This document shows, piece after piece, positions 25,651-33,398 of a DNA stretch of 64,000 bases. The stretch spans positions 682,001 through 746,000 of the forward strand of contig NZ_JAUMKD010000001.1 in NCBI RefSeq assembly GCF_030519475.1. Direction: 5' to 3'. Made by a program: the position numbers and the translations under genes. The stretch comes from Micromonospora sp. C28SCA-DRY-2. Lineage in GTDB: Bacteria > Actinomycetota > Actinomycetes > Mycobacteriales > Micromonosporaceae. Under the pieces are notes generated by a model. That model worked only from the letters and a program-made list of their open reading frames with translations. It ran no database searches and was not told the DNA's origin. How positions within the stretch are numbered: the first letter of the stretch is position 1; every line of letters starts with the position of its first letter.

Positions 25651-26172
25651 ATGACCTGGAGAGCACCGGAGATCGTCCGGACCCCCGAGCCCTACGTCGG
25701 CGACGAGCGCACGATGCTGGAGGGCTGGCTCGACTACCACCGGCAGACCCTGCTGCTCAAGTGCGCCGGGCTGACCGCCGAACAGCTGCGCACCCCGAGC
25801 GTCGAGCCCTCCGGGCTCACCCTGCTCGGCCTGGTCCGCCACCTGGCCGAGGTGGAGGCCTGGTGGTTCCGGGAGAACTTCGCCGGCGAGAAGGTCGACT
25901 ACCCGTACTTCACGCCGGACAATCCGGACGCCGACCACGACGTGCGCGACGCGGACGCCGAGGCCGACTTCGCCACCTTCCACCGGGAGGTGGAACTGGC
26001 CCGGGCCGCCGCCGCCGGCCACTCGCTGGACGAGACCTTCACCGAGGTCGGGCCGAAGCGCCGGACCTTCAACCTGCGCTGGGTCTACGTGCACATGATC
26101 GAGGAGTACGCCCGGCACAACGGCCACGCCGACCTGATCCGGGAACGCATCGACGGCGTCACCGGCGAGTGA
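25651..26172 (+). CDS. DinB-fold protein (DUF664, mycothiol-transferase-like)
   Basis: A 173-aa four-helix-bundle protein. The DinB pattern shows His in LGLVRHLAEVEAWWF, and a second metal-ligand pair in YVHMIEEYARHNGHAD. Three His residues at these places bind a metal. In actinobacteria this DUF664 group includes mycothiol-dependent transferases, but the reaction here is unknown. ATG 25651 gives MTWRAPEI; ATG 25642 and GTG 25621 are in-frame alternatives. The stop overlaps that of the converging regulator. Confidence 0.85.
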   Translation: MTWRAPEIVRTPEPYVGDERTMLEGWLDYHRQTLLLKCAGLTAEQLRTPSVEPSGLTLLGLVRHLAEVEAWWFRENFAGEKVDYPYFTPDNPDADHDVRDADAEADFATFHREVELARAAAAGHSLDETFTEVGPKRRTFNLRWVYVHMIEEYARHNGHADLIRERIDGVTGE

Positions 26173-27190
26173 CAGTTGCCGGCCGCCCGTCGCCGGCCGA
26201 CCCGGTCGGGGCGGGCCTTGCGGGCCGGGCGGCGCGCAGCAGGTGCTCACCGAGTGGGGTCAGCGCGTGCCGCACCGCCGAGCCGGCACGGTGCGTGGTG
26301 ATCAGTCCGGCCGAGCGCAGGGTGGCCGCGTGCTGGCTGGCCGAGGCGATCGAGATGCCGAGCGTCCGGGCGACCTGCGAGGTGCTCGGGCCGCCGACGA
26401 TCGCGCCCAGCACCGCCGCCCGAGTCCGGCCCAGCAGGTCGGCGAGCGGCTGGCCGGTGGTCAGCTCGCGCCGGGTCGGCCGGATCGGGTAGGCCAGCAC
26501 CAGCGGGCCGTCCGGGTCGTCGAGGACGCACGGCTGCGGCAACAGGTAGGACGGCACCAGGGTGACACCACGACCGTCCGGCACAACGTCCAGATTCGTG
26601 CCGAAGGCGCATTCGTACGACAGCCGGTAGGTCGCGCCGGACGACGTCCAGTGCAGGTACGGGCTGAGGTCCCGCAGCACCCGGTCGATCCCGGCGTCCA
26701 CCATGGTGTGCCCGCGCGCCGCCCGGTCGGCGTGCACCGCCGCCAGGATCGTCGGCCAGTACGGCCCCACCGCGACGGCGTGGAAGGCACCCATCGCCGC
26801 ACGGAGCCGCTGCCGCGCGACCGGGTCGCCGGCGGCGAGGGGGGCGACCCGGGGCGGAATGTCGCCGGCCTGGATCCGGGCTCGCAGTTCCGCGTCCAGC
26901 GTCGCCGCCGGGGTGGCGGCCACCGCGTCCAGTGCGGCGGTGACCTCGGTGGCATGGCCGGTCGGGGTGAGGAAGTCCGGCAGCCAGTGCGGCAGTCGGC
27001 ACAGGTCCAGCAGCGGCCGCATCCCGGGCCGCAGCGCCGCGCGCGTGCGCGCCTGCCACGCGGCGAGATGCTCCGGGCCGCCGGGCCGGAAGACCCGCTG
27101 CCCCGCCGCGGCCACCTCCAGCAGCACCGACGGCGTCGACCGCACCACCGTGCGGCTCAGATCCGACGCGTTCAGGTGCAGGGTCAGCAT
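26159..27190 (-). CDS. ArsR-like winged-helix regulator with long N-terminal domain
   Basis: A 343-aa protein. The C-terminus holds an ArsR-type winged helix (about residues 255-325) reading LGRTRAAVLGAIVGGPST, SQVARTLGISIASASQHAAT and LITTHRAGSAVRH, typical of 'DUF5937/ArsR family' regulators in actinomycetes. The first 250 residues are a DUF-type domain without recognised ligand motifs. It is divergent from the secreted beta-propeller gene (75 nt apart), which is its most likely target. Its end overlaps the DinB gene's end by 14 nt. Confidence 0.82.
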   Translation of the reverse strand: MLTLHLNASDLSRTVVRSTPSVLLEVAAAGQRVFRPGGPEHLAAWQARTRAALRPGMRPLLDLCRLPHWLPDFLTPTGHATEVTAALDAVAATPAATLDAELRARIQAGDIPPRVAPLAAGDPVARQRLRAAMGAFHAVAVGPYWPTILAAVHADRAARGHTMVDAGIDRVLRDLSPYLHWTSSGATYRLSYECAFGTNLDVVPDGRGVTLVPSYLLPQPCVLDDPDGPLVLAYPIRPTRRELTTGQPLADLLGRTRAAVLGAIVGGPSTSQVARTLGISIASASQHAATLRSAGLITTHRAGSAVRHALTPLGEHLLRAARPARPAPTGSAGDGRPATVTRR

Positions 27191-27265
27191 CCGCTGACGC
27201 TAACCACCTTCGGCCGTACCCGAAAGGGGTGGAGTCGCCGCCCGCGCGCCCCCGACGCTGCCGGC

Positions 27266-28216
27266 ATGAAGACGATCGTCGCCGCGACCACCGCGGCCGT
27301 CACCGCCCTCACCGCCACCGTCCCGCTGCCCGCTCCCGGGCACGGGCGCCCCGACTCGTACGTGGTGTCCGCCGAGCCGGGGGTGCGGCCCGAGGGCATC
27401 GCGGTGACCCGCACCGGCACCATGTACGTCACCAGCGTCTCCGACGGCGCTGTCTACCGCGGCCACGTCCACGACCGGGAGCTGCGTCCCTTCCTGCCCG
27501 CCGGCACGGACGGCCGGACCGGTGCCGCCGGAGTGCGCCTGGACCGGTGGGGCCGGATCTTCATCGCCGGCTGGGACACCGGCACGCTCTTCGTGTACGC
27601 CCCGGACGGCACGCTGCTGGCTCGCCGGCCGGCGGGCCCCGGTGCCGCCCTCAACGACCTGGTGGTCACCGAGGACGCCGTCCACGTCACCGACTCGGCC
27701 ACCGGCGTGCTCTGGCGCGCCGACCTCGACGGTGCGCAGGTCGGCGACCTCACGCCGTGGCTCACCCCGGCCGACTTCCCGGCGGCCCCCGGTTTCCTCA
27801 ACGGCATCGCCGCCACCGCCGACGGCCGGCTCGCGTTCGTGGCCGACCAGGGCACCGGGGTGCCGGGCAGCGAACGGCTCCACCGGGTCGACCTGGGCCG
27901 CCGGACGGCCACCGTGGTCCCGGTGACCGGCGGGCAGTTGGGCGCCGACGGGCTGCTGCTGGAAGGGAACCGGCTCTACGGCGTGGTGAACTTCCCGGAC
28001 GGGCAGCACGGCTGGCTCTTCGCGGTCAACCTCGCCCTGCTCGGCCCGGACGGGCGGACCGCCCGGGTGGTACGGCAGTCGCGGCCCGCCCCGCTGGCGC
28101 AGTCGCCGACCACCATCGCCCGCGACGCCGACCGGCTGCTCTGGGTCAACAGCCAGCTCAACGCCGCCGCACCGACGCCGCCGTTCACGGTGACCGAGGT
28201 GCCGGGACTCCGCTGA
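27266..28216 (+). CDS. Secreted SMP-30/NHL-type beta-propeller protein
   Basis: A 316-aa protein with an N-terminal signal peptide (about 1-27, MKTIVAATTAAVTALTATVP) and repeated propeller blades: PEGIAVTRTGTMYVTS, GVRLDRWGRIFIAG, LNDLVVTEDAVHVTDS, FLNGIAATADGRLAFV. This is the gluconolactonase/SMP-30-like superfamily. Members hydrolyse lactones or only bind; the metal ligands cannot be placed with confidence here. Likely released outside the cell. It diverges from an ArsR-like regulator and ends at a strong terminator. Confidence 0.82.
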   Translation: MKTIVAATTAAVTALTATVPLPAPGHGRPDSYVVSAEPGVRPEGIAVTRTGTMYVTSVSDGAVYRGHVHDRELRPFLPAGTDGRTGAAGVRLDRWGRIFIAGWDTGTLFVYAPDGTLLARRPAGPGAALNDLVVTEDAVHVTDSATGVLWRADLDGAQVGDLTPWLTPADFPAAPGFLNGIAATADGRLAFVADQGTGVPGSERLHRVDLGRRTATVVPVTGGQLGADGLLLEGNRLYGVVNFPDGQHGWLFAVNLALLGPDGRTARVVRQSRPAPLAQSPTTIARDADRLLWVNSQLNAAAPTPPFTVTEVPGLR

Positions 28217-28224
28217 CCGGCCCC

Positions 28225-28264
28225 GTCCGGCCCGGCGGCAGCACGGGGTGCCGCCGGGCCGGAC
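28225..28264. terminator. Bidirectional terminator between beta-propeller gene and HAD gene
   Basis: A perfect 16-bp stem (28225-28240 with 28249-28264) and an 8-nt loop fill almost the whole 53-nt gap between the two convergent stops. Confidence 0.85.
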
Positions 28265-28269
28265 CGGCC

Positions 28270-28890
28270 TCAGTACGCCAGCGCCGCCCGCAGGTAGCGC
28301 AGGTCGCCCGGGCCGGTCCAGCGGTACGCCGACAGCCCGGCCGCCCGGGCGCCGCGCACCGACCAGTCCTCGTCGTCGACGAAGAGCACCCGGTCCGGCG
28401 GGGTGCCCACCGCCTGGCAGGCGGCGTGGAAGTACTCCTTGGCCGGCTTGTTCACCCCGAGCCGGTACGAGTTGACCACCGTGTCGAACTCGCCCGTCAG
28501 GTCGAGCGCGGCCAGGTCGGCGTCGAGCAGGTCGGTGGCGTTGGTGGCGAGGCCGACCGGAAGCCCGGCGGCGCGCACCTCGCGGAGGAAGTCGAGCACC
28601 TCCGGGTCCACCTCGCCCCGGTAGCGCTGCCACTGCTCGACGGCGGCCCGGGCGCGCTCCGGCCCGCCGGCCGGCCCGGCCAGCGCGTCGGCCACGCTGG
28701 TCATCCAGTCGGCGTGGCTGACCTGGCCGGTGAGCACCGGCTGGAGCCGGCCCCACTGCATGGCGATCTCGCTGAGCACCCCCTCGGAGAGGCCGTACTC
28801 CCGCTCCACGCCGGCGGCCACCGCCGGGTCCCAGCGCCGCAGCACGCCGTCGAAGTCCACCAGCAGCGCCGTCGCGCGTTCCCGAGCCAC
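28270..28890 (-). CDS. HAD-superfamily hydrolase
   Basis: A 206-aa cytoplasmic hydrolase. Motif I is VDFDGVLRRW with nucleophile Asp12 and Asp14, motif II is LATNAT, motif III Lys is in GVNKPAKEYF, and motif IV is LFVDDEDWSV. The helical cap lies between motifs I and II (type 1). Such enzymes dephosphorylate small metabolites; no substrate can be assigned. The GTG start follows the smc stop directly (TGAGTG), so it is the last gene of the smc transcript. Confidence 0.92.
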   Translation of the reverse strand: MARERATALLVDFDGVLRRWDPAVAAGVEREYGLSEGVLSEIAMQWGRLQPVLTGQVSHADWMTSVADALAGPAGGPERARAAVEQWQRYRGEVDPEVLDFLREVRAAGLPVGLATNATDLLDADLAALDLTGEFDTVVNSYRLGVNKPAKEYFHAACQAVGTPPDRVLFVDDEDWSVRGARAAGLSAYRWTGPGDLRYLRAALAY

Positions 28891-31800
28891 TCAGTTCTCC
28901 TCGCCGCGGCCGTGCCGCTCGTCGTCCCCGTCGGCCCGGCTGAGCCGCTGGCTGATCACCTGGGTGACACCGCTGCGCATGGTCACCCCGTAGAGGGCGT
29001 CGGCGACCTCCATCGTCCGCTTCTGGTGCGTGATGACGATCAGCTGACTCTTCTCCCGCAACTGTGCCAGCAGCGTGATCAGCCGTCCCAGGTTCACGTC
29101 GTCGAGGGCCGCCTCCACCTCGTCCATGATGTAGAACGGGCTGGGCCGGGCGCGGAAGATCGCCACCAGCATGGCCACCGCGGTCAGCGACCGCTCGCCA
29201 CCGGAGAGCAGCGACAGCCGCTTGATCTTCTTGCCCGGCGGTCGCGCCTCCACCTCGACGCCGGTGGTCAGCAGGTCGTCCGGGTCGGTGAGCACGAGCC
29301 GCCCCTCGCCGCCGGGGAAGAGCACGGTGAACACCTGCTCGAACTCCCGGGCGGTGTCGGCGAACGCGCTGGCGAAGACCTCCAGGATCCGGTCGTCGAC
29401 GTCCTTGACCACGGTGAGCAGGTCCCGCCGGGTGGCCTTGAGGTCCTCCAGCTGCTCGGAGAGGAACTTGTAGCGCTCCTCCAGCGCGGCGAACTCCTCC
29501 AGGGCCAGCGGGTTGACCTTGCCGAGCAGGGCCAACTCGCGTTCCGCCTTGGCGGCCCGCTTCTCCTGCACCGGCCGCTCGTAGCGGACCGGCTCGGGTG
29601 CCGGCCGGCCCTCCTGCTCGGCCAGCGCGAGGTCCGCCTGGGTGGGCGGGACCGGCTGGTTCGGGCCGTACTCGGCGACCAGCGTCTCCACGTCCAGCCC
29701 GAAGTCCTCGGCGGCCTTCGCCTCCAACTGCTCGATGCGCAGCCGCTGCTCGGCGCGGGCCACCTCGTCCCGGTGCACCTGGCTGGTCAACCGCTCCAGC
29801 TCGGCGCCGAGCCGCTTGGCGGCGCCGCGTACCTCGGACAGCTCGGCCTCGCGGGCGGCGCGCTCCCGCGCCACCGCGTCGCGGTGCTCCTCGGCCGCCG
29901 CGATCGAGACGGTCAGCCGGGTGAGCGCCTCCCGGGCGCCGCCGGCGACGGCCCGGGCGATCCCCGCGCCGCGGGTCCGCGCCGCCCGCCGCGCCGCCGC
30001 GCGTTCCCGCGCGGCCCGCTCGGCGGTGGCCTGGCGCCGCAGCGAGTCCGCCCGTCCGGCGATCGAGGCCACCCGCTCCTCGGCGGTACGCACCGCGAGC
30101 CGGACCTCCATCTCGTTCTGCCGGGCCTGCGGCACCATCGCGGCGAGCTGGTCCCGCTCCTCGGTGGACGGCTCGGCGTCCACCGGGGTCTCCTCGGCCA
30201 GCCGCAGCCGCTCCTCCAGCTCGGCGAGGCGCAGCAGGTCCTGCTCCCGGGCGGCCTCGGCGCGGGCCCGGGACTCGCCCAGGCGCTCGGTCTCCGCCTT
30301 CGCCGAGCGGGCGGCCGCGCCCAGCTCGGCCAGCCGGCGGGCGGCCGCGTTGCGCTGCCCCTCCGCCTCCCGCTTCGCCGCGGCGGCGTGCTGCACGGTC
30401 TCCTTCGCGGCGGCCACCTCGGCGCGCGCGTCGACCAGTTGCTCGCGCAGTTCGGCGCTGGTCCGTTCGGCGGCGACCCGGTTCGCCCGGGCCTCCTCGA
30501 CCGCCGCCTGCACCTCGATGAAGCTGGGGGCCTTGGCCGAGCCGCCGGCCGCCGCGTACGCCCCGACCACGTCGCCGTCCGGGGTGACCGCGCGCAGCTC
30601 GGGGTTGCCGGCGGCCACCTCGGCGGCCGCCGCCAGGTCGTCCACCAGCACCACGTCGCGCAGCGCCCGGTGCACCGCCGGGCGGATCTCGGCCGCGCAC
30701 TCCACCAGGTCGGGCGCCCAGCGCGCGCCGTCGGGCAGCTTCGGCCGCAGGGCGTCGGCGGGCCCGTCCATGCCCGGCCCGGCGGGGCTGCCCACCAGCA
30801 GTCCGGCCCGGCCGGCGTCGGAGATCTTCAGCAGCCGCATCGCCTCGACGGCCTCGTCCACCCCGGTCACCGCCACCGCGTCGGCGAGGCCGCCGAGCGC
30901 GGCGGCGAGGGCGGCCTCGTGTCCGGGTGCGACGGTGAGCAGCCCGGACAGGCTGCCCAGCAGGCCGGGGACCTGGTCGGCGCGGGCCAGCAGGGCGCCG
31001 GCGCCGTCCTTGCGGCGCAGGCCCAGGGCGAGCGCCTCCTCGCGGGCCTTCCAGGTGGCGGCGTCCTTCTCCGCCGCCCGCTCCGCGTCGGTCAGCGACC
31101 GGACGGTGGCCTGCACCCGCTCCAGGGCGGCGACCGCCTCGGCGTGCCGGGCGTCCAGGTCGGCGTTGTCCCGGTCCGCCTCGGTGGACTCGGCGGCGAC
31201 CGCGTCCAGGTCGGCCTGGGCCCGCTCGGAGCGGGCCAGCGCGTCGGCGTGCGCGGCGGCGAGCCGCTCGATCTCCTCACCGGCACTGGTGGTCCGGGCG
31301 CGGGCCGAGTTCACCTGCCCGGTGAGCCGGGCCAGCCCCTCCCGCCGGTCGGCGATCGCCTTCGCCGCGGCGACCAGTTCCCGCTCGGCGGCGGCGAGCT
31401 GGCGCTCCAGTTCCTGCCGGTGCTCGACCGCCTCGGCGAGCCGGATCTGGTCGTCGGTGAGCGCCGCCCGCAGCTCCTCCTCCTGCTCGCGGACCCGCTC
31501 CGCCTCGGCCTCCAGCTGGTCCGGGTCACGGCCCGGCCGCTCGTCGTCCGGGGTGGCGCTGAGGTGGCGCAGCCGCTCCCGGGCGAGCTGCTCGATCGAG
31601 CGGAACCGCTCCTGCAACGCGGAGAGCTTGTACCAGGTGTCCTGCGCGGCGGCGAGCAGCGGGGCGTCCTCGGCCAGCGCCGCCTCCAGCTCGCCGAGGC
31701 GCCGCTGCACCTCGGTGTGCTCGGCCTCGACCTGCTCGCGCCGCTCGCGCAGCGCGGTCTCGTCGGCGATCTCCTTGTCCAGGGTCGCGCGCAGCGTGGC

Positions 31801-32502
31801 CAGGTCGTCGGCGAGCAGCCGCAGCCGGGCGTCGCGCAGGTTGGCCTGGATCGTGGCGGCCCGCCGGGCCACCTCGGCCTGCCGGCCCAGCGGCTTGAGC
31901 TGGCGGCGCAGCTCGGCGGTCAGGTCGGTGAGCCGGTTGAGGTTGGTCTGCATCGCGTCGAGCTTGCGCAGCGCCTTTTCCTTGCGCTTGCGGTGCTTCA
32001 GGACGCCGGCCGCCTCCTCGATGAACGCCCGGCGGTCCTCCGGCTTGGCGTGCAGCATGCCGTCGAGCCGCCCCTGCCCGACGATGATGTGCATCTCCCG
32101 GCCGATACCCGAGTCGGAGAGCAGCTCCTGGATGTCGAGCAGCCGGCAGGAGTTGCCGTTGATCTCGTACTCGCTCTCCCCGGAGCGGAACATCCGGCGG
32201 GTGATCGACACCTCGGTGTACTCGATCGGCAGCGCGCCGTCGGTGTTGTCGATGGTCAGCGTCACCTCGGCGCGACCCAGCGGCGCCCGGCCGGCGGTGC
32301 CGGCGAAGATGACGTCCTCCATCTTGCCGCCGCGCAACGCCTTGGCGCCCTGCTCGCCCAGCACCCAGGCGATGGCGTCGACGACGTTGGACTTGCCGGA
32401 GCCGTTCGGGCCGACCACGCAGGTGATCCCCGGCTCCAGCTTGAGCGTCGTCGCGGAGGCGAAGGACTTGAAGCCCTTCACCGTCAGGCTCTTGAGATAC
32501 AC
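28891..32502 (-). CDS. smc: Chromosome segregation protein SMC
   Basis: A 1203-aa condensin ATPase that organises and segregates the chromosome with ScpA/ScpB (not in this window). Walker A GPNGSGKSN is at 31-39, the coiled coil runs about 165-500 and 670-1020 around a hinge containing GSPAGPGMDGPAD, the signature motif LSGGERS is at 1099-1105, and Walker B FYIMDEVEAALDD at about 1123-1135. The GTG at 32502 gives MYLKSLTVKGFKSF, the usual SMC start; upstream codons in frame are leader. Full length. Confidence 0.98.
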   Translation of the reverse strand: MYLKSLTVKGFKSFASATTLKLEPGITCVVGPNGSGKSNVVDAIAWVLGEQGAKALRGGKMEDVIFAGTAGRAPLGRAEVTLTIDNTDGALPIEYTEVSITRRMFRSGESEYEINGNSCRLLDIQELLSDSGIGREMHIIVGQGRLDGMLHAKPEDRRAFIEEAAGVLKHRKRKEKALRKLDAMQTNLNRLTDLTAELRRQLKPLGRQAEVARRAATIQANLRDARLRLLADDLATLRATLDKEIADETALRERREQVEAEHTEVQRRLGELEAALAEDAPLLAAAQDTWYKLSALQERFRSIEQLARERLRHLSATPDDERPGRDPDQLEAEAERVREQEEELRAALTDDQIRLAEAVEHRQELERQLAAAERELVAAAKAIADRREGLARLTGQVNSARARTTSAGEEIERLAAAHADALARSERAQADLDAVAAESTEADRDNADLDARHAEAVAALERVQATVRSLTDAERAAEKDAATWKAREEALALGLRRKDGAGALLARADQVPGLLGSLSGLLTVAPGHEAALAAALGGLADAVAVTGVDEAVEAMRLLKISDAGRAGLLVGSPAGPGMDGPADALRPKLPDGARWAPDLVECAAEIRPAVHRALRDVVLVDDLAAAAEVAAGNPELRAVTPDGDVVGAYAAAGGSAKAPSFIEVQAAVEEARANRVAAERTSAELREQLVDARAEVAAAKETVQHAAAAKREAEGQRNAAARRLAELGAAARSAKAETERLGESRARAEAAREQDLLRLAELEERLRLAEETPVDAEPSTEERDQLAAMVPQARQNEMEVRLAVRTAEERVASIAGRADSLRRQATAERAARERAAARRAARTRGAGIARAVAGGAREALTRLTVSIAAAEEHRDAVARERAAREAELSEVRGAAKRLGAELERLTSQVHRDEVARAEQRLRIEQLEAKAAEDFGLDVETLVAEYGPNQPVPPTQADLALAEQEGRPAPEPVRYERPVQEKRAAKAERELALLGKVNPLALEEFAALEERYKFLSEQLEDLKATRRDLLTVVKDVDDRILEVFASAFADTAREFEQVFTVLFPGGEGRLVLTDPDDLLTTGVEVEARPPGKKIKRLSLLSGGERSLTAVAMLVAIFRARPSPFYIMDEVEAALDDVNLGRLITLLAQLREKSQLIVITHQKRTMEVADALYGVTMRSGVTQVISQRLSRADGDDERHGRGEEN

Positions 32503-32832
32503 CTTCTCGATCCTCGTCCGGTGGCCGCCGTACCGTCGCCGGCTGCGCGGACCTGGGTGAACCCGCAGACTAACCCGGAGCCGGGTACGGCGCGGCACCT
32601 GACCCGCCCCCACCGTTTCCGCGGCGCCCGGTAATCGCCGAAGACCGGTTCACATCCGGGCCCGCCGGAGCTGTTTTCGCCCGGCCCCGGAGGGTCGCAG
32701 TTTCGCGAACCCGGTCAGTTACAAGATCGCTTTATGCGCCCACGGAAAAGGGAGCGGACAGAGTTGCGCGCCGGCACAAATGTGTCGGCGCGCTTTTTCG
32801 CGTGGTGCGATTCAGTTTTCCCGGCTCGAGAC
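32503..32832. other. Intergenic region between smc and the small coiled-coil gene
   Basis: 330 nt with no convincing protein gene. It should hold the smc promoter on the minus strand, but no clear -35/-10 pair is seen. Near its right end lies a hairpin with a T-run oriented for plus-strand transcripts (32766-32798). No plus-strand gene is known to end there, so a short plus-strand RNA is possible but unproven. Confidence 0.5.
32766..32798 (+). terminator. Intrinsic terminator with T5 tract
   Basis: GCGCGCCGGCACA (32766-32778) and TGTGTCGGCGCGC (32781-32793) form a 13-bp stem with one wobble, followed by TTTTT on the plus strand. Read from the minus strand, the same stem lies 40 nt after the small coiled-coil gene's stop and may terminate it without a U-run. 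It is the only terminator with a proper T-run that I see in the window. Confidence 0.7.
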
Positions 32833-33027
32833 TCAGGTGAGCGCCGGCTCGGCCAGCCGGAGCAGACCGTCCGCCTCGGAGGCGGCCGCCGCGAGCCGAT
32901 CGTTCTCGGCACGCACCCGGGCGAGCTCGAACTCCAGTGCCTGAACCCTGGCACGCAGTCGGGTGACCTCGTCGAGCAGGCGCCGGTCGGGCGCCGCACC
33001 TACGTGGCCGTAGAGGGCCTTCGCCAT
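32833..33027 (-). CDS. Small actinobacterial coiled-coil protein
   Basis: A 64-aa protein starting MAKALYGHVG followed by DRRLLDEVTRLRARVQALEF and ELARVRAENDRLAA, a clear heptad pattern of Leu/Val residues (about 15-50). The ATG at 33027 has an AAGGAG site. Proteins with the MAKAL-GHVG start and a short coiled coil occur widely in actinobacteria next to housekeeping genes, to my recollection without known function. No membrane segment. It may be a structural or adaptor protein; a function cannot be assigned. Confidence 0.8.
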   Translation of the reverse strand: MAKALYGHVGAAPDRRLLDEVTRLRARVQALEFELARVRAENDRLAAAASEADGLLRLAEPALT

Positions 33028-33136
33028 GTTGACTCCTTGATATGCGCTGCCGGAAAGGCCGGCCAACGCGCGCCCCTGTGTTCGCGGCTGTCATTCCAAC
33101 TGTTCTTGGGCATGACCGGGCGCGACTGGCGACACC

Positions 33137-33169
33137 TATATATTGAGCCGATACCCCCCCCTTCGTCAA
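33137..33169 (-). promoter_or_regulatory. Promoter of the coiled-coil gene with G8 spacer tract
   Basis: On the minus strand TTGACG (33164-33169) is followed by AAG, eight Gs, TATCGGC and the AT-rich block TCAATATATA, which holds a -10-like hexamer 18 nt (TCAATA) or 21 nt (TATATA) from the -35. It lies about 110-140 nt upstream of the ATG. The homopolymer inside the spacer could vary in length. Confidence 0.55.
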
Positions 33170-33398
33170 GTTCTCGCAGGCCGTAGATCATCTCCACGTC
33201 GACCTGTCCACTTGCCGGGGGGCCGCCACAAGGCGCAGACACGCTCTGTCCGGACACCTTTACTGTACGCCTCGGTTCCCGGGAACTCCCTACCCGGACG
33301 CCCGACTTCCCCTTAACTCTTTCTTAGCCACGTTGCCGCTGGTCGAGGCCGCCCCGTACCGTCACCCCGGCCCGCAACCGACCCGTGGAGGCTACGGC
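33170..33398. other. Intergenic region upstream of the CAP-domain gene
   Basis: This 229-nt stretch, together with 33028-33169, separates the divergent coiled-coil and CAP genes. It contains the perfect 12-bp palindrome GTTCCCGGGAAC at 33275-33286, a pyrimidine-rich AT patch (CTTAACTCTTTCTTAG near 33311) and the GGAGG ribosome site of the CAP gene. No RNA gene is recognised. Confidence 0.5.

Noticed and set aside
27229..32634. Very long plus-strand open frames opposite smc and the genes before it
   Set aside because: They are shadows caused by high third-position GC; the encoded sequences are low-complexity Arg/Gly/Pro/His and the minus-strand smc has full conserved motifs.
33100..33270. 6C small RNA suggested by a run of C residues
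   Set aside because: Only one C-run is present on the plus strand and I cannot form the two C-loop hairpins that define 6C RNA; the run is better explained as the promoter spacer of the minus-strand gene.
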